DNA from: Deltaproteobacteria bacterium
GTDB lineage: Bacteria; Myxococcota_A; UBA796; GCA-2862545
Assembly: GCA_006226595.1 (NCBI GenBank)
Contig: SBGP01000073.1
Location: 1 to 58,781 of the forward strand
Reading direction: 5' to 3'
Length of the DNA: 58,781 nucleotides
Position numbers and translations under genes: made by a program. The notes under the pieces are model-generated. The model saw only the letters and a list, made by a program, of their open reading frames with translations, did no database searches and was not told the DNA's origin. Below are positions 1-8,310 of the stretch, piece by piece (the stretch's first letter is position 1; each line of letters opens with the position of its first letter).

Positions 1-21
1 CGTGCACGGCGCTCGTGAGCG

Positions 22-96
22 GGAAGCCCGAGGGGCTTCCGCGCTCGTCGCTTGCGCCCGCGCCTTTGGCGCGTATCGGGGGACGTGCCGTCCCCC
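22..96. other. Cluster of three strong hairpins in the leading intergenic DNA
   Basis: Three perfect inverted repeats lie close together: GGAAGCCC/GGGCTTCC at 22-40 (3-nt loop), CGCGCC/GGCGCG at 59-73 (TTT loop) and GGGGGACG/CGTCCCCC at 78-96 (TGC loop). They could be the 3' end or terminator region of a transcript that starts left of the window, a small structured RNA, or a REP-like palindromic repeat. There is no T-tract. The rest of 1-295 has no credible gene: the short reading frames there lack a ribosome site and protein-like composition. Confidence 0.45.
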
Positions 97-295
97 AGGC
101 CGCGTACTGCCTTCCCCCTGGCTGGTTGCGGGGGACCGGCGGGAGGTGCGGTGGTCTGCGGCGAGGTCTGGTGGGTCGGGAAGGGGGGATCCTGGCTGTG
201 AATCGGCGTGTGGTGGGGCTTGGTGAGAAAAACGAGGAAGCTGTGTAAGTCGACGAGAGGGGCCGCCGTTTCGACCGCGAATCCAGGAGGCCCCC

Positions 296-2182
296 ATGGC
301 TCGCAACGCTTTCATCCCCGTCCTCACCGTTCTCGCTCTCTCCGCCTGTGGCGTGAAGGAACCCGCGGAGGCGACCTACGAGGAGGTCGCGGTGATCCAC
401 GAGACGCCGGAAGCGACGGAGGGCCGCACGAGCCGTGACCGCTCGGACGACGCGACCATCGCCGAGGGCGAGGCGGGCAGCGGTGCGGAGGCCATCGCGC
501 CGACCGAGACCCAGACGGCGTCGACGCGCACCAAGGAAGTCAAGCGTGAGGCCGACTTCGCCGAGGACCTCGCGGCCGCCGCCGACCCGGCCCCGGAGAT
601 GGAGCCGATGCTGGACATGGACGAGGCCTACGCTCCGGCGAAGATGGCGAAGTCGAAGCCCACCTCGGCGCCGCGCTCGCGTCCCGCGCCCTCGCCGGGC
701 CCCATGCCCCTCGCTGCGGAGGCCCCCGCGATGCCCACGGGCGGTGGCGCCGTCGGCGGCCTGTACATGCCCCCCGCTCCGCCGCCGCCGCCGCCGGTCG
801 CGACGAACACCGAGCACTACACGGACTACGGCATCAACGGCTTTACCGATGCCGGCCAGGACAACCTCTCGACCTTCGCCGTCGACGTCGACACCGCCAG
901 CTACACGATGGTCCGCCGCAAGCTGCGTGAGGGCTACCTGCCGGCCTCGTCGGCGGTTCGCGTCGAGGAGTTCGTGAACTACTTCCCGTACGAGTACGCG
1001 CAGCCCGAGCGCGGCACGCCCTTCGCCGTCGACTTCGAGGCCTCCCCGTCGCCCTACAACAGCCTGAACACGCTGGTTCGCGTCGGTGTGCAGGGTAAGC
1101 ACGTCGCCTTCGACGAGCGCAAGAGCGTACACCTCACCTTCCTCGTCGACGTCTCGGGCTCCATGCAGAGCAACGACAAGATGGGCCTGGTCAAGAAGAC
1201 CCTGAAGATGCTCACCGAGGAGCTCGAGGACGGAGACACCGTCGCCATCGCCACCTACGCCGGCCGCACCGACGTCATCCTCCCGCCGACGCCGATCTCC
1301 AAGTCCGGCACCATCCTCAAGGCCCTCGACGGGCTCACCGCGGGCGGCTCCACCGCGATGGGTGCGGGCATCGACCTCGCCTACGCCCAGGCCGACGCCT
1401 CGTTCGTCGATGGCGCGGTGAACCGGGTCATCGTGTGCTCGGACGGCGACGCCAACGTCGGTCAGACCTCGCACGATGCGCTGTCCAAGAAGATCCGCGG
1501 CTTCGCCGAGAAGGGCATCACCCTGACCACCGTCGGCTTCGGCACGGGCAACTACAAGGACACGATGATGGAGCGCCTCGCGAACGACGGCGACGGCAAC
1601 TACTACTACATCGACTCCGAGCGCGAGGCCCGGCGGGTGTTCGTCGACAAGCTCACCGGCACCCTCGAGGTCATCGCCAAGGACGTGAAGATCCAGGTCG
1701 AGTGGGACCCGGAGGACGTGCTCGCCTACCGCCTCATCGGCTACGAGAACCGCGACGTCGCCGACAAGGACTTCCGCAACGACAAGGTCGATGCCGGCGA
1801 GATCGGCGCCGGTCACCAGGTCACTGCGCTGTATGAGGTCGCCCTCAAGGACAAGCCGAAGGGCTCCATCGCGACCGTCCACGTGCGGAACAAGGCGCCG
1901 GGCCCCGATGCGCCGGCCGTCGAGCGCAGCTTCGACCTCGATGTGCGCGAGATCTCCGGCACCTTCGCCGCGACTTCCCGCCAGTTCCGCATCGCGACCG
2001 CCGCCGCTGGCTTCGCCGAGCTGCTCCGCCACAGCCCCCACATGCAGGAGATCGGCTACCGCGACGTGGAGGCCATCGCCCGCGGTGCTGCCCGCGCGGA
2101 GTACGCCGAGGACAAGGAGCTGATCGAGCTCATCGACCGCGCCGCCGACCTCAATGGCGAGGGCGCCTTCGTCCAGCGCTGA
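296..2182 (+). CDS. VWA-domain lipoprotein, YfbK-like
   Basis: This 628-aa protein begins with a lipoprotein signal (lipobox LSAC, acylated Cys18), so it should be anchored in the envelope. Residues 20-180 are low-complexity, rich in Glu, Ala and Pro, including a Pro run near 165. A YfbK-type N-terminal segment follows, then a von Willebrand A domain with an intact MIDAS motif (DVSGS near residue 285), and a C-terminal DUF3520-like region from about 470. This order is typical of the bacterial YfbK family, whose precise role is unknown; metal-dependent protein binding at the cell surface is the usual inference. The ATG is preceded by a good AGGAGG site. The gene stands alone, convergent with the next gene. 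Confidence 0.85.
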   Translation: MARNAFIPVLTVLALSACGVKEPAEATYEEVAVIHETPEATEGRTSRDRSDDATIAEGEAGSGAEAIAPTETQTASTRTKEVKREADFAEDLAAAADPAPEMEPMLDMDEAYAPAKMAKSKPTSAPRSRPAPSPGPMPLAAEAPAMPTGGGAVGGLYMPPAPPPPPPVATNTEHYTDYGINGFTDAGQDNLSTFAVDVDTASYTMVRRKLREGYLPASSAVRVEEFVNYFPYEYAQPERGTPFAVDFEASPSPYNSLNTLVRVGVQGKHVAFDERKSVHLTFLVDVSGSMQSNDKMGLVKKTLKMLTEELEDGDTVAIATYAGRTDVILPPTPISKSGTILKALDGLTAGGSTAMGAGIDLAYAQADASFVDGAVNRVIVCSDGDANVGQTSHDALSKKIRGFAEKGITLTTVGFGTGNYKDTMMERLANDGDGNYYYIDSEREARRVFVDKLTGTLEVIAKDVKIQVEWDPEDVLAYRLIGYENRDVADKDFRNDKVDAGEIGAGHQVTALYEVALKDKPKGSIATVHVRNKAPGPDAPAVERSFDLDVREISGTFAATSRQFRIATAAAGFAELLRHSPHMQEIGYRDVEAIARGAARAEYAEDKELIELIDRAADLNGEGAFVQR

Positions 2183-2199
2183 TCGTCGCGCATGCGCCG

Positions 2200-2230
2200 A
2201 GCGCCGGGGCCCCGCGGGGTTGCTGGCGCT
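2200..2230. terminator. Possible bidirectional hairpin between convergent genes
   Basis: AGCGCC at 2200-2205 can pair with GGCGCT at 2225-2230, and the intervening DNA contains the GGGGCCCC palindrome. It lies between the stops of the convergent VWA and response-regulator genes. No T-tract is seen, so intrinsic termination is only a guess from position. Confidence 0.3.
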
Positions 2231-2250
2231 TCGTCGTTGTGGAGCCCGGC

Positions 2251-3039
2251 CTATCCCTCGGCGGCGTGAATCAGCGTCCGGTGCGCGTCGCGACACTGGT
2301 CGCAGGCGAGCAGGTGGGTGCGCACGGCCGTGTCCCAGGTCAGGTCGGAGATGCCGGAGATCAGGGCCTTCAGGTCGTCTTCGGTCGCGTGGTCGCGATG
2401 CCGCAGCAGGCCGACGATGTGCTCGTCCGCCGGGGGGGACTGCGGTGGCATGCCGAGCACCGTTCGCATCGTGTCGAGCAGCGACTGCGGCATCACCGGC
2501 TTCGGCAGCACCGCCCGCGCGCCGAGAGCGCGGCACTCCTGCTGGACCTCGACCCGATCGGCGATGGACGACAGCACCAGGAAGGGCACGTCGCTCGCGT
2601 GGGTCGCGAGCAGGTCGCGTCCGTCTTCCTCGTCGGTGAGCTGCAGATCGAGGATGACGGCGCCCAGCGGCCCCTCCATGGCCTCGACCGCCTCGGCGAT
2701 GGTCTGAACCTCACGGATCGGTCTGCCCAGCGGAGCGAGGTGGATGGCCAGCGCCGCGGAGACGAGCTCGTCGTCCTCGACGATGAGCACCGGGGAGAGC
2801 AGCGGACCGCTGGTCCGACCGCGCAGGGTGCGCGCAATCGCGTCGGCGCCGTCGCGCAGGACCTTGGGGTTGGCCTCGAGCAGTCGCAGCGCGTCCATGC
2901 GGAGCGTGATCGGTCCCCGCGTGGACAGCATGCGCAGCAGGCGGCGGGTGCTGCGCACCGCGTCCTCTTCTCCCCGCGACAAGGCGGGAAGCAGGGTTTC
3001 GAGGGCCTTGGCCGTCTGTTGCTCTTGGGCTGGAGTCAC
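2251..3039 (-). CDS. Atypical response regulator with receiver domain and C-terminal CxxC segment
   Basis: This 262-aa protein uses a GTG start. Residues 1-80 are a helical region I do not recognise. Residues 83-200 are a CheY-like receiver with the acidic pair Asp89/Asp90, phosphoacceptor Asp131 (VILDLQL) and Lys180 followed by Pro. Instead of a DNA-binding output domain, the C-terminus ends in a helical stretch with CDQC followed by His, which resembles the Cys/His zinc site of anti-sigma-like modules. No histidine kinase is adjacent, so the partner is unknown. A role as a phosphorylation-dependent protein-interaction switch is inferred only from the architecture. Confidence 0.75.
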   Translation of the reverse strand: MTPAQEQQTAKALETLLPALSRGEEDAVRSTRRLLRMLSTRGPITLRMDALRLLEANPKVLRDGADAIARTLRGRTSGPLLSPVLIVEDDELVSAALAIHLAPLGRPIREVQTIAEAVEAMEGPLGAVILDLQLTDEEDGRDLLATHASDVPFLVLSSIADRVEVQQECRALGARAVLPKPVMPQSLLDTMRTVLGMPPQSPPADEHIVGLLRHRDHATEDDLKALISGISDLTWDTAVRTHLLACDQCRDAHRTLIHAAEG

Positions 3040-3088
3040 CGGAGCAGGGTACCGCTCTCAGGTCGTCGTTGCACCAGCTTGGTGCAAG

Positions 3089-4567
3089 CTAGCCGCGAGA
3101 CACGCCTGCCAGGCCGCCGTAGCGGCTCCACAGGTAGTCGAGCAGATCTTCCACCGGGTCGTGCTCGCCGCACACCCGAGCCACGAGCTGCGGGGCGTCC
3201 TCGATGTGGGCCCGCTCGTGCACGTTCGTGCGCAGCCAGCCGAGCACCGATCCGAACTCGCCCTTGCCGACCTCGTCCCACATGTTCGGCAGGTCGCGCT
3301 GCATGGCCTTGCCCAGGCTCGCCGCGTACAGGTTGCCGAGCGTGTAGCTGGGGAAGTAGCCGAAGGCGGCGCCGCTCCAGTGCACGTCCTGGAGCACGCC
3401 CTCGGCGTCGTTGCCCGGCTCGATGCCGAGCAGCTCGCGGTAGCGATCGTTCCAGGCCGCCGGAAGGTCGGCGACGCTGAGCTCGCCCGCGAACAGCGCC
3501 CGCTCGAGCTCGAAGCGCACGATGATGTGCAGGTTGTACGTGACCTCGTCGGCGTACACGCGGATGAGGCCCGGCTTCACGTGGTTGCTGCCGAGGTACA
3601 GGGCGCGCGCGGACGGCGCCTGCTCCGGGTACAGCTCGCCGAGCATGCCGGCGATCCACCCGCAGAAGGCCTCGGAGCGGCCGATGGTGTTCTCCCAGAA
3701 GCGGCTCTGGGACTCGTGCAGGCCCATGCTCGCGGCCTCGGCGGCGCCGGTACCGAGCAGGTCCGAGGGAATGCCCTGCTCGTACATGCCGTGACCGCAC
3801 TCGTGGACGGTGCCCGAGAGCCCGGTGAGCAGGTCGTCCTCGTAGTAGTGGGTGGTGATGCGCACGTCGCCATGGCCGATGCCGACCGTGAACGGGTGCT
3901 CGGCCTCGTCGAGGCGGCCCTGCTCCATGGAGTAGCCGATGCCGCGGGCGACCTTGTCGTGGAACAGCTTCTGGCGCTCCACGTCCCACTTGCCGCCGAG
4001 AGGCTCGCCGACCTCGCCGCCGATCGCGTCGAGCAGCTCGACCGTGCCGTCGCGGAGCCGCGCGAACATGGACTTGAGCGACGCGGTGGTCGTGCCCGGG
4101 TCGTAGTCGTCGAGGAGCACGTCGTACACGGCGCGGTCCGGGTCGATCGCCTTTGCGGTCTGCGTGGCGAGGTCGACCAGGCGCTGCAGGGAGGGGGCGA
4201 ACAGCGAGAAGTCCGCGGCCTCCTTGGCCTTGACCCAGTCCTCGAAGCCCTGCGCCTGCGCCATGGCGGTCTCGCCGACGAGCTCGGAGGGGATGCGCAC
4301 CGCCCGCTCGTGGCGACGCTTCAGGTTGCGCAGGCCGCCGCGGAGCGCGCCGTCGTCGGTGCCGTCGAGGGCGGCGATCCACTCGCCCAGGCGGGGGTCG
4401 GTGGTCCGCTCGTGGAGGATCTGCGAGGCGAGCGCCATCTGCGCGCCGCGAACGGCCGCGCCACCCGGCGGCATGAGCACCTGCTGATCCCAGCCGAGGA
4501 CTCCGAGGATGCCCTCCAGGGTGCGCATCTCTCGAACGTGGGCGGACAGGGACTCTCGTGCGGTCAT
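3089..4567 (-). CDS. M32-family metallocarboxypeptidase
   Basis: This 492-aa protein matches the length and sequence style of thermostable carboxypeptidase 1 (family M32), a cytosolic zinc enzyme that removes C-terminal residues broadly except Pro. The zinc motif HECGH near residue 255 is intact, inside GTVHECGHGMYEQG. The N-terminal LGWDQQVLMPPGG segment and the TTHYYEDD segment are also typical of the family. I chose the ATG at 4567 rather than a frame extension 46 residues longer because GGAGG sits just upstream and the extension is Arg/Ser-rich and unlike the family. It is divergent from the SRPBCC gene, with the 18-bp palindrome between them. Confidence 0.93.
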   Translation of the reverse strand: MTARESLSAHVREMRTLEGILGVLGWDQQVLMPPGGAAVRGAQMALASQILHERTTDPRLGEWIAALDGTDDGALRGGLRNLKRRHERAVRIPSELVGETAMAQAQGFEDWVKAKEAADFSLFAPSLQRLVDLATQTAKAIDPDRAVYDVLLDDYDPGTTTASLKSMFARLRDGTVELLDAIGGEVGEPLGGKWDVERQKLFHDKVARGIGYSMEQGRLDEAEHPFTVGIGHGDVRITTHYYEDDLLTGLSGTVHECGHGMYEQGIPSDLLGTGAAEAASMGLHESQSRFWENTIGRSEAFCGWIAGMLGELYPEQAPSARALYLGSNHVKPGLIRVYADEVTYNLHIIVRFELERALFAGELSVADLPAAWNDRYRELLGIEPGNDAEGVLQDVHWSGAAFGYFPSYTLGNLYAASLGKAMQRDLPNMWDEVGKGEFGSVLGWLRTNVHERAHIEDAPQLVARVCGEHDPVEDLLDYLWSRYGGLAGVSRG

Positions 4568-4703
4568 CGGGCCTCCGGGCGGGCGATCTATCCACCTTGT
4601 TCGCGCCGACCAGCCCGAGAGGCGGACCTTCGCGGGAGGACGGCTCCAAGTGCGCGTGGAAGGCCTACTCAGCGCGTCCTGACAACTTCGGGACGGCGAC
4701 CTC

Positions 4704-4721
4704 ACATACGAATTCGTATGT
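4704..4721. promoter_or_regulatory. 18-bp perfect palindrome, probable repressor operator
   Basis: ACATACGAATTCGTATGT is perfectly self-complementary and lies between the divergent M32 carboxypeptidase and SRPBCC genes, overlapping the first possible ATG (4718) of the latter. The half-site ACATAC resembles AcrR/TetR-type operators from memory. A regulator bound here would block the + strand gene's start region. No TetR gene is in the window. Confidence 0.55.
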
Positions 4722-4729
4722 CAGTCCGC

Positions 4730-5413
4730 ATGACTTCGATCCTGACTCGCCGTTCCTTTGCTTCCACCGGGCTGCTCACCGCCTCCCTGCTCGTCGCCGT
4801 GCCCGCGCTCGCCGCGGATCCGACCGTGCCGCACGAGCACCAGGGCGTGCTCACGCCGTACCCGACGCCGCCTCCGCTGCCCGAGCTCTCCGCCGAGGAT
4901 CGCGCGCAGCTCGAGGGTGGCGAGCCCGTGCTCAAGCAGGTCCGCGTCGATCTCACCGGTGGGGTGGGGGGCCGCGGGGTCGCGGTCCAGGACATCCACG
5001 CCGAGCCCGGCGTCGTGTGGGATCGCATCACCAGCTTCGAGAAGTTCCCGGAGTGGATCGACAATGTGCGGGTCTGCGAGAACTACGAGGTGGACGGCGA
5101 CAAGGTCCGCACCCGCTTCGTGGTCGGCGCCTCGCTGCTCACCGGCGAGTACTACATCGAGCACACGCTTCGCCCCGACGAGGGCTGGCTCACCTGGACG
5201 CTCGACTACCGGCGCAACTCCGACCTCGACGACAGCGTCGGCTACTACCGACTCGAGCCCCACCCGGACAAGCCGGGCTGGACGCGCCTGTACTACTCGG
5301 TCGACTTCCAGGTGAAGCAGTGGGTGCCGCAGTTCGTGCAGGACATGGTCGCAAAGCGCGGGCTGAAGACCGCCACCGAGTGGGTGAAGCGCGAGAGCGA
5401 GACCACGGGCTGA
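4730..5413 (+). CDS. Exported SRPBCC/START-like lipid-binding protein
   Basis: This 227-aa protein has an N-terminal export signal with a twin-arginine-like TRRSFAS motif, a hydrophobic segment and an ALAAD cleavage site, so it is probably periplasmic. The remainder, from about residue 70, reads as an SRPBCC (polyketide cyclase/START-like) fold: the VWDRITSFEKFPEWIDNV segment and the strand-rich second half are typical. Such proteins bind hydrophobic ligands; the ligand here is unknown. The ATG at 4718 is an alternative start, but it lies inside the 18-bp palindrome, and neither start has a clear ribosome site, so translation may be leaderless. The palindrome suggests ligand-responsive repression. 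Confidence 0.75.
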   Translation: MTSILTRRSFASTGLLTASLLVAVPALAADPTVPHEHQGVLTPYPTPPPLPELSAEDRAQLEGGEPVLKQVRVDLTGGVGGRGVAVQDIHAEPGVVWDRITSFEKFPEWIDNVRVCENYEVDGDKVRTRFVVGASLLTGEYYIEHTLRPDEGWLTWTLDYRRNSDLDDSVGYYRLEPHPDKPGWTRLYYSVDFQVKQWVPQFVQDMVAKRGLKTATEWVKRESETTG

Positions 5414-5509
5414 CTGTTGCCCGAAATGCGCCAATGCGGGATGACATGAGCCGGTAGTCCCAGTTTCGTCGGGTGGCCATGCTTGGCACATCCAGGAGGA
5501 CGAATGCGT

Positions 5510-6196
5510 ATGCAGCTTCGCCCCGCCAACCAGCGGGCGCGCTACGACCACGGCTGGCTCGACACCCAGCACACCTTCAGCTTCGCCGGGTACTACGACC
5601 CCGAGTGGATGGGCTTCTCGCACCTGCGCGTCATCAACCAGGACGTGGTGGCCCCGGGCCGCGGCTTCGGCCTGCACCCGCACCGCAACATGGAGATCCT
5701 CACCTACCCGCTGCGCGGCGTGCTGCGGCACCGCGACACCTCCGGGGGAGGGGGCGAGCTCCGTCACGGCGACGTGCAGGTGATGAGTGCCGGGCGCGGC
5801 ATCGCGCACGAGGAGATGAACGGCTCCCGCGAGGAGGAGTCCGAGTTCCTGCAGATCTGGCTCCTGCCGGCCGAGGCCAACACCCCGCCGCGCTACGACC
5901 AGCAGCACTTTCCGCTGGAGCGGCGCGGTGCGGTGTTGCTCGCGTCGCCCACGGGAAGGGACGAGTCCCTGCCCATCGGCCAGAACACCGAGGTGTGGCG
6001 CTATCTGCTCGGTGCGGACGAGTCCGTCGCCCATCCCCTGCGCTTCGACCGCGCATGGGTGCAGGTCGTCGCCGGCAGCCTCGACGTGAACGGCACGCGC
6101 CTGCGGGCCGGAGACGGGCTCGCCATCGTCGAGACCGATGCGGTGCGGCTCGCCGCGCACGAAGACGTGGAGCTGCTGCTCTTCGACCTGCGTTGA
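5510..6196 (+). CDS. Pirin family protein, YhhW-like bicupin
   Basis: The 228-aa product matches E. coli YhhW (about 231 aa) closely from memory, including the N-terminal HGWLDTQHTFSFAGYYDP, the metal site region LHPHRNMEILTY, and MSAGRGIAHEE. Pirins are cupin proteins; YhhW-type members show quercetinase activity in vitro and bind one metal with three His and one Glu, located in the N-terminal cupin. An AGGAGGA site at 5494-5500 is 9 nt from the ATG at 5510 but only 3 nt from the ATG at 5504, so I chose 5510. It is followed after 3 nt by a membrane protein gene, suggesting one operon. Confidence 0.93.
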   Translation: MQLRPANQRARYDHGWLDTQHTFSFAGYYDPEWMGFSHLRVINQDVVAPGRGFGLHPHRNMEILTYPLRGVLRHRDTSGGGGELRHGDVQVMSAGRGIAHEEMNGSREEESEFLQIWLLPAEANTPPRYDQQHFPLERRGAVLLASPTGRDESLPIGQNTEVWRYLLGADESVAHPLRFDRAWVQVVAGSLDVNGTRLRAGDGLAIVETDAVRLAAHEDVELLLFDLR

Positions 6197-6199
6197 GGC

Positions 6200-6880
6200 A
6201 TGATCCGGGTGGGAGGACTCCTGCTCGGATCGTCGTCCATCGCCGCACGCGTGGGGTTCGCGGGAGCCGCCTGCCTGGTCCTGTGGACCGCGGGCGTGCT
6301 GCTCGCGGCCTGGCTGTGGCCCGAGCCGTATGCCGGCGTGTGGGCGCTCGTGCTCGAGATGGCGTTCACCGGTCGCGCCGTGAACATCGCGCACGGGTAT
6401 GCCGACGGATACAGCCCGTACTTCCTGCTGTTTCAGTGTGGCCTGCAGGACGTGTGGCTGGTGCTGCTCATGTACCCGCTGCTCGTCGCGGGAGACGCCG
6501 GCATCGGCCAGCTCCCCGTGCTCGGCGGCATCCGACGCAGCATGGAGAGCGCCGCGACCACCCACCAGGACCGCATCGCGCGGTGGGGCGTGCCGGGGCT
6601 CGCGTTCATGGTCTTCGTGCCCTTCTGGAGTACGGGGGCGCTGGTCGGCACCGCCATCGGGCACGCGCTGGGGCTCGGTGCGCTGCGGCTGATGGCCGTG
6701 GTGATCGGCGCGCACCTCGCGAGTGTGCTCGTGCTGCTGTGGCTGTTCGACCACGTCGTCTCGTGGACCGAGGCCCTGAACGGCAGCTGGCTGCGCTTCT
6801 TGCCGTGGATGGTGCTCGCGCTCCTCGCGACGGTCCACTTCGCCGGCAAGCTCTACGCCCGGTGGCGCCTGCCGGGATAA
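6200..6880 (+). CDS. Polytopic membrane protein, small multidrug-export-like
   Basis: The 226-aa product has about five or six hydrophobic segments and few charged residues between them. The segment GLAFMVFVPFWSTGALVGTA resembles the conserved loop of the small multidrug export protein family (PF06695-type), which is the basis for the name; substrate and direction of transport are not known. It starts 3 nt after the pirin stop and is followed 9 nt later by the 98-aa gene, so the three genes are probably cotranscribed. An unrelated membrane protein of the DedA-like superfamily cannot be excluded. Confidence 0.6.
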   Translation: MIRVGGLLLGSSSIAARVGFAGAACLVLWTAGVLLAAWLWPEPYAGVWALVLEMAFTGRAVNIAHGYADGYSPYFLLFQCGLQDVWLVLLMYPLLVAGDAGIGQLPVLGGIRRSMESAATTHQDRIARWGVPGLAFMVFVPFWSTGALVGTAIGHALGLGALRLMAVVIGAHLASVLVLLWLFDHVVSWTEALNGSWLRFLPWMVLALLATVHFAGKLYARWRLPG

Positions 6881-6889
6881 CGGGCGCGG

Positions 6890-7186
6890 ATGGACTTCCT
6901 CCGCCGGTACGGCCTGCCCATCGGGCTCGTCACCGTGGGCGTGATGCTCGCGACCACCTCGCCCTTCGGGGTACTGCTCGCCTTCGGCGTAGGCGCGTTC
7001 CTGCTCTACCAGCTGCGCGAGAAGCCGGCGGCCCTGTGCGACAGCTGCCGGTTCAACGATCCGCGCCACTGCATGCGTCCGGAGCGGCCCAATGCCCGGG
7101 TGTGCGCCGGATACGACAAGGGTGCGCCGCCGCGACCCCCGCGAGGCCAGGTCATTCCCTTCGCGCCCCCGCCCGGAGAAGCCTGA
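6890..7186 (+). CDS. Small membrane protein with Cys-rich zinc-site-like segment
   Basis: This 98-aa protein has two short hydrophobic helices (residues 8-42), then CDSCRFNDPRHCMRPERPNARVC within residues 48-72, a CxxC plus two further Cys and a His that could form a small metal site, and a Pro-rich tail. I do not recognise a family. The Cys spacing suggests a structural zinc or disulfide knuckle rather than a redox catalyst. It ends the pirin-led cluster, and the KstR-like operator lies immediately downstream, so the next gene is a separate transcription unit. Confidence 0.6.
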   Translation: MDFLRRYGLPIGLVTVGVMLATTSPFGVLLAFGVGAFLLYQLREKPAALCDSCRFNDPRHCMRPERPNARVCAGYDKGAPPRPPRGQVIPFAPPPGEA

Positions 7187-7210
7187 CCACTCCCGGGTGG
7201 CGACCCAAAG

Positions 7211-7224
7211 TAGAACATGTTCTA
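7211..7224. promoter_or_regulatory. KstR-like operator TAGAACATGTTCTA
   Basis: A 14-bp perfect palindrome (16 bp with the flanking G/C) lies 24 nt upstream of the flavoprotein ATG. It fits TNNAACNNGTTNNA, the consensus I recall for the TetR-type steroid-catabolism repressor KstR. The same sequence recurs at 55,513, and a one-base central variant at 55,487, which argues for one shared regulator. Confidence 0.7.
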
Positions 7225-7248
7225 CTTCGCGCCAGATCGAGGATGGCC

Positions 7249-8310
7249 ATGACCCTGTCGACCCGCGCGACCGAGCTGTTCGGCGTTCGCTACCCCATCG
7301 TGCAGACCGGCATGGGGTGGGTGGCCGGCGCCCGTCTCGTCGCCGCCACCGCCGAGGCGGGCGGACTCGGCATCCTCGCTGCCGCGACCATGACCTACGA
7401 GCAGCTCGAGGCGCAGATTGGCGAGGTCAAGGCGCGCACGTCCCAGCCCTTCGGCGTGAACCTGCGCGCGGACCAGGACGACTTCGAGCAGCGCATCGAC
7501 CTGCTCATCCGTGAGGGCGTGAAGGTCGCGTCCTTTGCGCGGGCCCCTGGAAAGGCGGGCATTCGCAAGCTCAAGGACGCGGGGCTCGTGTGCATGCCGA
7601 CCATCGGCATGGTGAAGCACGCCCAGAAGGTCGCGGACTGGGGGGTGGACGCGGTGATCGCGCAGGGGGGCGAAGGCGGCGGCCACACGGGCTCGGTCCC
7701 GACCTCGCTGCTGCTGCCTGGCGTGGTCGACGCGGTCGGCAAGGACATCGTCGTGCTCGGGGCCGGTGGCTTCTCTTCGGGACGCGGCCTGGTCGCCGCC
7801 ATGGCCTGGGGGGCCGACGGCATCGCGATGGGCACGCGCTTCCTGCTCACGCAGGAGTCGACGGTGCCCGACGAGGTGAAGGCCCGCTACCTGGCGACCG
7901 GCGTGCTCGACACGGTGGTGACCAAGGCGGTCGACGGCTACCCGCAGCGGGTCGTGCGCACGGAGTTCATCGATCACCTCGAGCGCAGCGGCGTGTTCGG
8001 CAAGCTGGTCGCAGCGATCCGCCACGCGCTGGCGTTCTCGGCGATGACGGGCACGAGCCTGCTCCAGCTGCTGCAGGAAGGCCGCGCGATGAAGGCGAAC
8101 AGCCAGCTCACCTGGCCCCAGGTGCTGATGGGCGCGAATGCCCCGATGTACACCCGTGCCACGCTGGTCGACGGGCGCATGGACAGCGGGGTGCTGCCGA
8201 CGGGCCAGGTCGTGGGCGCGATCGACGAGCTACCCACGGTCGCCGAGCTCATCGCGCGCATCGTCGCCGACGCGGAGGCGGCCCTCGCCGAGCTGGCGGC
8301 GCGCGCCTAG
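7249..8310 (+). CDS. Nitronate monooxygenase-family flavoprotein, IpdC-like
   Basis: The 353-aa product is an FMN-dependent TIM-barrel enzyme of the 2-nitropropane dioxygenase family. It begins with a PIVQTGMGWVAGARLV strand and carries QGGEGGGHTG and the phosphate-binding GAGGFSSGRGL segment. From memory it resembles mycobacterial IpdC, which works on steroid C/D-ring breakdown, more than true nitronate oxidases: the MGWVAGARLV N-terminus and the LTWPQVLMGANAPM tail are shared. This was not aligned. The ATG at 7249 has a GAGG site; an ATG at 7243 is possible. The KstR-like operator upstream supports a role in sterol or ring catabolism. It is convergent with the FGE-domain gene, with no gap. 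Confidence 0.85.
   Translation: MTLSTRATELFGVRYPIVQTGMGWVAGARLVAATAEAGGLGILAAATMTYEQLEAQIGEVKARTSQPFGVNLRADQDDFEQRIDLLIREGVKVASFARAPGKAGIRKLKDAGLVCMPTIGMVKHAQKVADWGVDAVIAQGGEGGGHTGSVPTSLLLPGVVDAVGKDIVVLGAGGFSSGRGLVAAMAWGADGIAMGTRFLLTQESTVPDEVKARYLATGVLDTVVTKAVDGYPQRVVRTEFIDHLERSGVFGKLVAAIRHALAFSAMTGTSLLQLLQEGRAMKANSQLTWPQVLMGANAPMYTRATLVDGRMDSGVLPTGQVVGAIDELPTVAELIARIVADAEAALAELAARA

Noticed and set aside
2744-4717. Long extension upstream of the SRPBCC gene
   Set aside because: It is a shadow of the M32 gene on the other strand; the signal peptide fixes the true start near 4718-4730.
4721-7069. 782-codon minus-strand frame opposite the SRPBCC and pirin cluster
   Set aside because: Composition is His/Gly/Arg rich without motifs, and the + strand genes are clearly real.
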